The translations under genes were made by a program, and so were the position numbers. Below are positions 18,699 through 27,690 of a DNA stretch of 31,011 nt, piece by piece. Under the pieces are notes generated by a model. It had not been told where the DNA came from. It searched no databases and saw only the letters and a list, made by a program, of their open reading frames with translations. This DNA is from Perkinsus marinus ATCC 50983 (Eukaryota; Perkinsozoa; Perkinsida; Perkinsidae). Numbering within the stretch: position 1 is the stretch's first letter; the number at the start of each line of letters is the position of its first letter. The stretch spans positions 1,471,953-1,502,963 of the forward strand of contig NW_003206658.1 in NCBI RefSeq assembly GCF_000006405.1, read 5' to 3'.

Positions 18699-20738
18699 TT
18701 GAGTGGAGTGTGGTATTCCGAACTCAGTATTTTCTATCCGATTTCTGAGATGCCTTTCCGTCGGCCACAACTGCTGAGTGACTCCCAGTACCACGACTGC
18801 TTCTCGGATGCGTCCTCGGACAAACCTGTCGATGACCAGCAGGCCGACCCTCCGTGCAGCCGTCCCAGCGCACCGTCAAGAATTCTACCAGGTTACGAGC
18901 TGGGTATGAGCATGCAGAGCGGCGAGGCTAGTCGCATTAGTCGTGGCAGGAGCCCTGACAATACACGGGGGATATCTCAATTGAAGTGTATAGGGTCTCA
19001 GGAGGAGTCCAGCCTCCTAATCGATGTCAGTACGAGGGTATCACATTCGAACAACGTGGAGAACGATGCTACAGCCAACGTGGCGGACCCGATAGAGAGA
19101 GTGGAGCCGCGACCGATCAGTCCAAATGTGTTGGTGGAATCGAGCCAAATTGTTGACGGATCTTACCCTAGTTATGTCTACACCCCCGCTGACCTCTCTA
19201 TCTCCACTCCCTTACTGATGGGCCAGGCTGCAGAAGGTAGCAGCGTACTGGGTCCGAGCTTTTCTCTCAATCGCTCTAGAGAGAGCCTTATACCCGGGTA
19301 TAGAAGAAGTGCTTGCTTCTCACAGCTAGATAGTTTACTCGAGGACGGTCCCGGAGCTGCTACCAGCGAGGTTTTGGCAACATCACAAGTACGCAATCCG
19401 CAAGGGCCCGACTCAGTTGAAGTGCCGGGGGTCACTGATGATCCAGAGCCCGAGAGTGCCCTTCATGAGGCAATGGTAGATCTGACCGCTGACGAGGCCC
19501 CTTTGGTTCAAACCAACAGAAGGGCTCCAACTTTAGTGAAAACTGAAAGTCCAAAGGCTCCGGATGAGCAGCCATCGACGGCAGATATGTCGGCTTGTTC
19601 AGACGCCCTGCGTGGCCTACCCATCAGTGCAGCGTTCGAGAAGTCACTGGCCTTGGCTACAGACTTGGGATTACTCGAAGACTCGGCGGTCCCTAAGGCC
19701 GATGCTTATCCTTCCCTCTCCCCACCCAAATGCAGGGAGACCTTGGATGAAGTGGAGATGACGGCTGTTCAAGCTGATGAGAATGACAGCGATAGGGGGA
19801 CGCCGAGTAAGGACGGTGAGGAGGAGGAGTATGCATCGACGTCAGAGGATGGGGAGATCGCCGACCAGCAGGAGGAGGAGACGGCATTCAGTGCAGTGGG
19901 GGTCGCAGAATGGGGAAGTGAGGGATACACTGGAAGTGACGATGATGATGACTCGGAACCTGGGGAGGAGCCCACTCCTGAGAGATCGGCAGCTTTGGAA
20001 GCGACGGCGATGCAAGATGATGATGAGGAGGAGGAAGAGTCTGCGAGAGAGGAGTTCCCGAGTCACAATGGGGACTCGGAGGGAGTCCCGGTGTTGGCAG
20101 AAGGAGTCCTAGAGAGATCATCATCGGAGACCTTCAATGATGGCCGCAGTAGCGAGGGAGATACACAGAGTGGAGAAGAATGTGAATCAACTCGCGAAAG
20201 GGATGTCCGTGAGGATGGCCATTCCGTTAGCTATGAGAGCTGCCCCAGTGTGAGGCGAGCAACGGTTCAGACGGAGGAGTTCCGGAGTCCGTCCTCGGGA
20301 CTTGAGATGGTAACAGGATCTTCGGATAGTCCCTCAATAGACGAGGATGGTCCGGGTACCAGCCAGAAGCAGTCGAGAAAACGACAGCGTTCGACCAGGA
20401 ACGAGAGCTTTGAGGAGGAGGAGGAAGAGGAGGAGGAGCGATCGGCTATAGCAGAAAGCTCGCCGTTGGGATTCCCTGAGAGGTTTAGTCCTGATCTGAT
20501 GGAGAAGGTGTTCAGATTTTTGAAGCTCAAACCACCACTACACAAGGTGGATTTGCGATCGCAGAATCACTTTGATGAAAAGCACGCTTTGTATGATAGT
20601 CGGGACGGTCCTCAGCCCGCTGCAGGTGTCGATCGGGGGAGGACGACGGAGCGCCGCCGCCACCGCCGCCGTCGACGTGATCATGGGAAGGGGGCGGCTG
20701 ATCCGTACGCTGCTGCTAGGCAGCGATTGCAAGAATAA
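18699..20738 (+). CDS. Large acidic disordered protein with basic C-terminal tail, 679 codons without an intron
   Basis: An uninterrupted 2.04-kb frame. Residues 1 to about 330 are Ser/Pro/Asp-rich and include MVDLTADEA, which fits a SUMO-interaction motif (V-D-L-T flanked by acids). Residues about 350-590 are strongly acidic with Glu/Asp runs (DDDEEEEESAREE, EEEEEEEER). A short structured-looking segment follows (FSPDLMEKVFRFLKLKPPLH), then an Arg-rich tail (RRRHRRRRRD) and a TAA stop. The acid block followed by a basic tail resembles chromatin, nucleolar or RNA-associated scaffold proteins, but I recognise no family. The codons are purine-rich in the acidic block. It may be the second exon of one gene with the frame before it. 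The true first residue is uncertain. Confidence 0.65.
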   Translation: MSGVWYSELSIFYPISEMPFRRPQLLSDSQYHDCFSDASSDKPVDDQQADPPCSRPSAPSRILPGYELGMSMQSGEASRISRGRSPDNTRGISQLKCIGSQEESSLLIDVSTRVSHSNNVENDATANVADPIERVEPRPISPNVLVESSQIVDGSYPSYVYTPADLSISTPLLMGQAAEGSSVLGPSFSLNRSRESLIPGYRRSACFSQLDSLLEDGPGAATSEVLATSQVRNPQGPDSVEVPGVTDDPEPESALHEAMVDLTADEAPLVQTNRRAPTLVKTESPKAPDEQPSTADMSACSDALRGLPISAAFEKSLALATDLGLLEDSAVPKADAYPSLSPPKCRETLDEVEMTAVQADENDSDRGTPSKDGEEEEYASTSEDGEIADQQEEETAFSAVGVAEWGSEGYTGSDDDDDSEPGEEPTPERSAALEATAMQDDDEEEEESAREEFPSHNGDSEGVPVLAEGVLERSSSETFNDGRSSEGDTQSGEECESTRERDVREDGHSVSYESCPSVRRATVQTEEFRSPSSGLEMVTGSSDSPSIDEDGPGTSQKQSRKRQRSTRNESFEEEEEEEEERSAIAESSPLGFPERFSPDLMEKVFRFLKLKPPLHKVDLRSQNHFDEKHALYDSRDGPQPAAGVDRGRTTERRRHRRRRRDHGKGAADPYAAARQRLQE

Positions 20739-21131
20739 TAGCATAAAATGAGATTTTGATCTATTGCATTATACCGTAACACATTTCTCCGCAGTCCGGG
20801 AGGTGTTTGTTCAAGTAGTAGAGTGAGATTCGGGCATTGATGATAGCAAGGTGATGGTTCAGATGATCATAAGAATGGATTGTGAGCTGAGTAGGAGCTC
20901 AGCCTGTATCTGTTCGGAAAAGTAACGAGCGCGAATTGTTCTACGAATTAGGAGCAGGTATAACAAAAACAAGTGCCCTTATTGAAAAAAGGATTCGGCC
21001 AAGGAAAAACAGAATTGATGATAACATATGTCGCAGCATTCGATCCTTTGAATAAGGATAATCCTTATTTATGTATTTAATCCGAAATACATATCGATGA
21101 TTATAATACCGTGAAAGAAAATGGATTGGAA
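20739..21131. other. Intergenic, no gene seen
   Basis: A moderately AT-rich stretch with stops in all frames at short intervals. I see no repeat element, tRNA or conserved motif. Confidence 0.5.
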
Positions 21132-21696
21132 ATGGAAATACAACCTGATGAATTGAACCCTCTGCAGCGCTATTTCGAACTTTCCGACTCGGAAAGGATA
21201 ATTCACGGAATCCCTGGAACCAACTGATTCTAGTAAGACTGTGAATAATCCATTGATCCGGTCAACACATTCAGCTTCGCGCAATTCGATCCCGACGACG
21301 CTGTACAATTACCTTGAGCTAGGGGCTTATAAAAACTCCAACAAGAACAAGAATTATAATATACGTGCGACGCGGTTTCACGATCCAAGACATCGATGCT
21401 CGATGCATCGTTACACGATGCAAGCGGCTACCTGCGATTCACTTTCATGCAACCCGACGCCGATTCCCCTGCTATTGACCAAAATACACAGAGTGATGGT
21501 GACGGGAAGGACCACAGATCAGGATCCAGCACGAGAACCTTCGAAGTACGCGAGATACTCGAACATCCTTGTTGCGTGCCCTCAGCATTGGATTCAACAT
21601 GTCACGACAGCGATTATATCAGGGCTTGACATCCGTGATACTACGGCGGTGGAGGAGTCTATCATACCGTTCATAGCTCGCTCGTGTAACTTCTAG
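21132..21696 (+). CDS. Possible spliced gene, structure unresolved
   Basis: ATG at 21132 opens a 31-residue frame (MEIQPDELNPLQRYFELSDS, ERIIHGIPG) whose F.LS.SERII pattern faintly recalls the start of a GRAM domain; it stops at 21227. Downstream, 21375-21629 has an open, coding-like frame (ASGYLRFTFMQPDADSP, TRTFEVREILEHPCCVPSAL), overlapped by a second open frame running to 21696. I could not join these with consistent splice phases, so gene boundaries and even the strand are tentative. No function is assigned. Confidence 0.3.
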
Positions 21697-21856
21697 AGTT
21701 GGCCTCGGATGGGTTCGGAATTATCGAGTGACGCTGCACTCGTAGTGTTCAACTCTACCTAATGCTTGTTTGGCATTTCTAAAGGAGCGTTGCCCGTGTT
21801 GTGAGAAGTGAGTCAATTAAATGGTCCTTATTAACGAGCAATACATGATACAACGA

Positions 21857-22265
21857 TCACGTTCTCCTGCTCTGAGGCCGCGGCCGTAAACTTCGTCTCT
21901 TAAGTCCTACTTCTTCGTGGCCTTCGTCCCCGGCGAGTCTCGAGAGCGGCTCGGGTCTTCCAATTACTGATGCTGTTTCTTTTAATTTTTTAACAAGTGA
22001 CTCACTTGCTTTGCGAATGATACACTCTCGAGCCAGTAACCGCAGCACATGTATTCGCGGAGAATAATTGAGTCTATCGGAGAGTGGAAGTCGTGATGAA
22101 CGAGCTTACGACTAATGATAGTAATCTGAGAAGTATAATCATTACGAGGATTCGTTGGGACCACTGCACCGTGACCGTGATTACCTCGAGCACCTCGCTA
22201 CACTGCATTGAATAGAGTGCTATCGGTGGTATCGTATCGTCATCCTGTTGCGTTACGATAGTCAA
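21857..22265 (-). CDS. Possible small minus-strand gene
   Basis: Reading leftward, ATG at 22265 begins MTIVTQQDDDTIPPIALYSM..SEVLE, followed by a good donor (GTAATC) and an acceptor leading to ITIISRKLVHHDFHSPIDSI. Farther left is a Lys/Arg-rich open frame (RECIIRKASESLVKKLKETA, DEGHEEVGLKRRSLRPR) ending at 21857. The last join needs a frame change I could not place on splice sites. The composition looks coding, but I recognise no domain. If real, it is transcribed divergently from the surface-protein gene at 22720. Confidence 0.35.
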
Positions 22266-22719
22266 GTTTCTGCCGTAGACAATATTCAGCGGCAGATTGG
22301 GTACTCACAGGAATCGGTGAGTATCCGTGGACTGAGACTCCCAGCCTGGGAGAGAAACGTCGCCAAGCCGTGGGCCTTCCCAGAAGTCACTCCCGACACA
22401 CCGTGAGGTGAACATCCTGTTGTCAGATCCAGCCTCCTCAATCTCCTCCTCACAGAGAGTCTACATCCGGCCCAGAGTCTAGGGTGCACTGCTGATAACC
22501 GGAGTTTCGGGCGAGCGCTAAAAGCGGCAGCGCGGTATGATTCTCGCTCGCCCAAAAATCGTCTCAGCCGTTACACATTGTCATTTAATAATCGTGAGAA
22601 ATCCGGCAGCTTTGTGGAAGCTACTCTGCAGCTCGTGAACTTGGGGAGCGTGTTCAAGTTGTGGCCATCTATTCTCGTTACTATTACTGCTCAGGTAGAT
22701 GCGTCTTTGCCAATAGCGT
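22266..22719. other. Likely promoter region of the surface-protein gene, no confident gene
   Basis: Both strands carry open frames of about 90 codons (22555-22286 minus; 22411-22690 plus), but neither matches a family or joins to a neighbour. The stretch lies between the possible minus-strand gene and the signal-peptide exon at 22720, so it probably holds divergent regulatory sequence. Confidence 0.35.
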
Positions 22720-25700
22720 ATGACCGTCAATGCATTCATTCCCACCGTCTTCATTCTGATGATCACCAGCCGTTTCGGTGCTGCCGTGGGTAGGTTCTCT
22801 AAACAGGTTTTCCAGCATCCATATTGATCGATGCTTCAGATATCAACTATGACATCTATTGTAACGGTAGAGGGCATATAAACACAACGGCACAATACGA
22901 GGCGCGGGCGGTTACGGAGCTCGTCATGAATATGTGTATCTGTGATCCAGGTTGGAGCTCACTCACCTTCCTCAACTACAGTGCAAGGTAAACAAACCTG
23001 GGAGTATTCCTTCTCATCGGTGTGTATGCTCAGTTACTGCGTGGTGTGGACCAAGCGCGTATATGCCTCTAAGTTCGATGACATCTACAGTCGGGATCTG
23101 TTTCGTACGGTTGGTTTGTGATCTATTTTCTCCTTCAGACTGTGTGCCGTATACTTCGGTGGAGTCGGAGCCCTTCTTCCCTCCTGGAGATTGGGTGTAA
23201 GATTATGACAGAGGCGTCGGCTACATTTGGTGTGTTGTTTTAGTTGCTTTGACAAGCACCCTAAGTATGACTTACTGCCTCCTCACGGACCGAGCTTAAC
23301 ATGTACATACAGTACTCGACCAGGATATTTGATGTTTTGACTCAGATCAGTTTAAACCGCCTTCGTGGTGTTCGACCAGATTCTCGATCAGATCACAGAA
23401 TTGTCACTGCGGCAGGGCTGATAGTCGTCCGTAGGTCTCCACACGAGTAACCGAAGTGGGATGATCATTATTTAGGCTTGCGGAGATCTGTCGTGAGGAT
23501 GGAAGAGTTAACATCTACCCGATATTCGCTGAGAACGCTCCTCCAACAGCGGCTCTCCCGGGGTCGCAGCAATCCAAAAGTAGGATTGTTTAGTACAACT
23601 TTGCGAAAATATACCGTATCAGGTTTAAAGTATGAGCCCTATTGTAATGGTAGAGGACGAGTTAACAGAACAGCCCAGGATGTTGAGACGAACGTCGATT
23701 ATATGGTGGCGAATTTGTGTACATGCGATCCTGGGTGGAGCTCTATGCTGTTCAGTAACTTCTCTGTTCGGTGAGTCTTTCGGATGCATTGAATTGGTCA
23801 TACCTTTCATGTCCAGGTACTGCTCGGTGTGGACTAAGCCCACGTATGAAGCACGCCTGGAGTCGGTCTACGGTGGGTTTCTTGTTCAACTCGCGGGCGA
23901 GATGTTCACTCGTTGTTATCAGATTGGGTACCGGTATCGTCTGTTGAACACGAGTCCTACTTTCAAACTGGCTACTGGTTGTAGGTCTGCCCTCATTGAT
24001 TGCGTTCAACGACTAACTCTTTTAGGTGTTACGACAAACACCCGAGGTACACGCTCCGACAACCTCACGGCCCTGAGCTCTTATGTGAGTCTGGCTTCCG
24101 TTACTCCGCATTGATTCGGTGTTTGGGCTCAGTTCTCTACAAAAGTCCCTCGTGGTGCCGTGGCCGGTGGCGGACGAGGACCCAAAGTTGCGACTGCAGT
24201 GGAAAAGAGAAAGGAGGGTTAAGTCGCTTTTGAATAACCCCTCTGGTCGATAGGCTCATCGCAGGTTCCCCGAGATATGTCTGGAAAGTGATCGAGATCA
24301 TATCGTACCGACATATACCGTGAATGAGGTGCCACAGCCACCATGTAAGTTGATCACATCACTGAGGCGAGCTCGAATTGTCCCGATAGCTACGGTCTAC
24401 GAGCCATACTGTAACGGTAGAGGTGTGTTCAACGAGACGGCACAGCTGTATGAGAACGCCAACGACATGGTGCTCAACTTGTGCACCTGCGATTCTGGAT
24501 GGACCTCCTTGTTGTTCAAGAACCTGACCATTAGGTGAGCCACTCCTAGGACGGGTCGTCGGGAGGTATTTGATGCCTGCAGTTACTGTGTCGTGTGGAA
24601 GGACGTGATTTACGACTCGCGCTTTGATGATGTCTACGGTAAGGCGTCGGATGAAGAAATGTTTACAAGAGTTTCATGTTGCTTTCATCTCAGATTGCGT
24701 GCCAACGTCGACTATCGCTTATGATAAATTTTTTCCGGCTGGTCGATGGGCGTAAGTGGGAGGATTTCTGTTGAATGATTCATGTAGTTTGCAGGTGTTA
24801 TGACAAGTACCCGAAGTATACTTTGGCGGCACCACAGGGACCACAACTTCTCTGTATGTGTCGCGGGACGAGGGTATGCTAGTTTTGACGTTCACTTTTA
24901 GTTCATTTCCTACCTCCGAAGTGGTGTAAAGGTAGATGGCGGGTCAGAACGCAGATCTGCAATTGTGATAAGACTATGGATAAACCGTGGGTTAGGAGTG
25001 GGACTGTGATTGTTATAGACTCGCGTATCTCTTCAGGCTCCCCGAAGTCTGTCAGGCTGATGAACGTGAGATGATCAGTCCAGTATTCGTCGCGCACGCG
25101 CGGCCTGAATCTGCTATCTCCACCAGTGCTCCACCTTCGCTGGGGTTCGGTAGGCTAAGGCGCTGATTTGGCAGCAGTTATACCCTCCGTGGCAGATACG
25201 AACTTCGACTTATACTGCAATGGTCGTGGGCACATAGATGAGACTACTCTGCTGAAGGAGTCAGATTCTGAGACTATGATACAAAACTTGTGTGTCTGCG
25301 ACGAGGGATGGACTTCGATGTTCTTTAGAAATTACAGTGCAAGGTGGGTCGTCAGCCGTCTATGTAGTGACATGGTCATGATAGTTACTGCACTGTGTGG
25401 AAGGAAGCAGAGTACGATACGAAGTTCAATGAGATTTATAGTGAGTGCCTTGCCGTTGCCCTTCTTAATGGGGTTTTCAGATTGTGTGCCTAGTTCCACC
25501 ATCCCTATGGAGTTGATGTTCCCAGCTGGAGAGTGGGTGTGAGTATATTGTTGGGGTGTTGTGGGAGTGGGAGTTCACACTACTCTTAGGTGTCCGGATA
25601 AGTACCCGAAGTATGAACTACTGAAGCCGCACGGGCCTGTGTCTTTATGTGAGTGGAAGTAAACGTCATTGTTGGAGTGTCGTGATTTTAGTCTACTTCG

Positions 25701-27017
25701 CTCCGCCAGCCTGGTGTACGACGAGATGGATGCCGCGGGCGCAGGCATGCCGATGTGGAGACGACCAAAATGAAGGGTGAGTTCGGCCCGAGTTGCAAAA
25801 GTGTAATTCAATTACTTAGACTTACCGACGCCTGTAGTGCGACGAGTGAGGACTACATATCACCAGTGTTCGTCAAGAGGCCTCCGCCCCCGGTAATTAC
25901 GACTAAGCTCACAACTACATCAACCACCACTACGACTACTACCACGACGGTTACCACTAGAACGACTACGACTACTTTGAAGAGTACTGTTGCCGTGGTG
26001 ATATCGCCGGAAGTCAGCGGAACTACCGTGGTAAGACTTGGGGTGGCGACCTCTACTGCGACTACGCTCATTGTGAGTACGGTTGCCGACACTAGTAGTC
26101 CCATGCCCACTTTTACGCCGACAACTTTCACTGTCACGACCCCAACAACTGTCCGTTTTACGACGGAAACTGCTACCACTGTTAGCGAACATAGTACGTC
26201 CAATGCGGCGTACTCAGCGACCAGTCGCAGTGTCTCTGAGACTGTTACGCTCGCTGCATCGGTGTCGAGTGCGTACTCGTCTCGATCGACTACCGGTGGC
26301 GCTAGGATGGGGAACACGTCTGTCGGTCTAATGAGCTCGACTGTCGGTAGCGTTCTCAACGAGTCCACAATGCGTCAGGTGGGATCTACGAGTACCCCTT
26401 CCCGAAGTGCTGGTGATGAAGTCGACGCTCAAGGCAGTACACCTTCACCCTTGAGTAAGTAGCTCTGAGTATATATCTCATCACACATCCGTACAGATTC
26501 TTCGGAGTGTGGAGAGCACGGCAGTTGGTCGACTGAAACGGGAGAGTGCGTGTGTGACGATGGTTGGGGGCCTGACCCGTCTGAAGAGGGGACATCAGAG
26601 TGAGTTGATTCTTGCGTCAGCTTTGACAATACTCTGCTTCAGGCCGTGTGGTCATCTTGGCTTTGCGGGTGATGGTGGAAATGTGAGTAAATGATCTAAT
26701 GTTGTTGTAGTCGTGAAAGGCGTTTCTCCTTGGCAGAGAGATGCAGCTCCAGCGTCGAATGGCGACAACTCTGGAGGCGGATCGTGGATAGTCGTGGCCC
26801 TCCTGGCCGTGTTTGTGTTAGTGGTGGGGATTATACTCATGTAGGTGGAGGAGTTGCATTAGTTAACGCGGATTGCAGAGCTTCTGTTCAGGGTACGACT
26901 TTGCCGGTCTCGCTGTGTCAAAGGGCGAAACGACAGACTGATGTGGTTGTGGGAAGTGAAAAAGGCAATCAAGAAGAGACTACCCCGTACTCGCCCCCCG
27001 CGTGGGTTTTCCGATAG
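22720..27017 (+). CDS. Novel type I surface protein: signal peptide, four 10-Cys modules, Thr-rich stalk, EGF-like domain, TM helix
   Basis: Twenty-nine exons close exactly in frame to a 1009-residue protein. Residues 1-23 form a signal peptide (MTVNAFIPTVFILMITSRFG). Residues about 24-695 are four tandem modules of 162-178 residues, each starting [EDN]xYCNGRG and containing NLCxCDxGWxS, YCxVW, DCVP, [FP]PxGxW, CxDKxPKY, PHGP, WC, CxC and E[IV]C. Residues about 696-880 are Thr/Ser-rich (TTTSTTTTTTTTTVTT), a mucin-like O-glycosylated stalk. Residues about 882-916 are EGF-like (SECGEHGSW..CVCDDGWGP). Residues about 946-963 are one membrane helix (WIVVALLAVFVLVVGIIL), and the last ~45 residues are a cytoplasmic tail. 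The CNGRG..CxCDxGW part is EGF-like; the rest of the module is unfamiliar. An adhesin or surface receptor is the likely role (inference). Introns are mostly 43-50 nt. Alternative 3' structures are possible after the TM exon, where a TAG lies just past the donor. Confidence 0.88.
22816..23579 (+). repeat. 10-Cys module 1 of 4 (exons 2-7 of the surface protein)
   Basis: Exons 22816-22987, 23034-23089, 23139-23196, 23244-23302, 23346-23430 and 23476-23579 (lengths 172, 56, 58, 59, 85, 104). The start is YDIYCNGRGHINTTAQ and the end AEICREDGRVNIYP. All ten cysteines are present, with sequons NTT and NYS. Confidence 0.85.
23623..24344 (+). repeat. 10-Cys module 2 of 4 (exons 8-13), one Cys replaced by Trp
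   Basis: Exons 23623-23770, 23817-23872, 23923-23980, 24026-24084, 24133-24217 and 24265-24344 (lengths 148, 56, 58, 59, 85, 80). The start is YEPYCNGRGRVNRTAQ. In the third exon the conserved DCVP reads DWVP. Sequons are NRT and NFS. Confidence 0.85.
24390..25125 (+). repeat. 10-Cys module 3 of 4 (exons 14-19)
   Basis: Exons 24390-24534, 24583-24638, 24694-24751, 24795-24853, 24902-24986 and 25037-25125 (lengths 145, 56, 58, 59, 85, 89). The start is YEPYCNGRGVFNETAQ. Sequons are NET and NLT. All ten cysteines are present, ending PEVCQADER. Confidence 0.85.
25175..25900 (+). repeat. 10-Cys module 4 of 4 (exons 20-24 plus the start of exon 25)
   Basis: Exons 25175-25343, 25385-25440, 25481-25538, 25590-25648 and 25692-25776 (lengths 169, 56, 58, 59, 85). 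The last module segment (DACSATSEDYISPVF) opens the 635-nt exon 25820-26454, which runs straight into the Thr-rich stalk. The first sequon is lost (DET); NYS is kept. Confidence 0.85.
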
Positions 27018-27690
27018 ACCGACGGAGTCACCGGAGCTGAGAGACTTATAATTAATTGTGAAATGTCGTGTAATTGACCGTCCAACGGTCGAGGTAATTA
27101 ATTGAATTCGTTGAGATGATGATTCAAATTTCTGGCTACTACGAAGTGGTAGACGTATGAAAGTATGAAGTGTGTTTATATCCGGCAAACCGGCATCTTT
27201 TGGCTGTGGTGTTGTGTTTGTAACTGGTAGAAACATCTCAAGGGATGTTGTCGAATGAGTGTTGTGATGATATGTCTGTGTCAGTGCAAGTCTAACGCCT
27301 GCTTGGTTAGAATTGGAGTCGATGTACCAACCACTTAATGAGTTCTTTGTTGTGTTATTGATATCTCGTCATTCTGTCTTTCAAGTACTCTGAACTTTGA
27401 AACTCTGAGTACTCTGAAGCTGCTCACTGTGTAAATGTATTTGATCAAAATGCGGCGTGTCTTTTCGAGATTCCCTTTCACTTCTTTTTGACTCCTTACT
27501 GATGATGCACAGTACGACGGTAGCTCGTTTATGTCACTAAATGGAATGACCAATCGTCTGTATTTGTAGCCGTGTCTGATAGTATGAGTAGAGGGAGCGC
27601 GTAGTATCTTCTCCTCCGCGCTCCAGCGTACGACGCTTGATGACTTCTAAGAGATAGTATTACCTCAGTCTTTGTATAGTCAAGCTCACT
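27018..27690. other. Intergenic region between the surface-protein and dynein genes
   Basis: No coding stretch, tRNA or repeat family recognised. It should hold the 3' end of the surface-protein transcript and the dynein promoter. Confidence 0.5.

Noticed and set aside
19693-20124. Several minus-strand frames rich in Ser, Pro and Leu, and a second plus-strand Arg-rich frame
   Set aside because: All are shadows of the Glu/Asp-rich coding block on the plus strand.
25853-26368. 171-codon Val-rich minus-strand frame
   Set aside because: It is the antisense shadow of the Thr-rich stalk; Thr codons ACN read backwards as NGT/GTN give Val and Gly runs.
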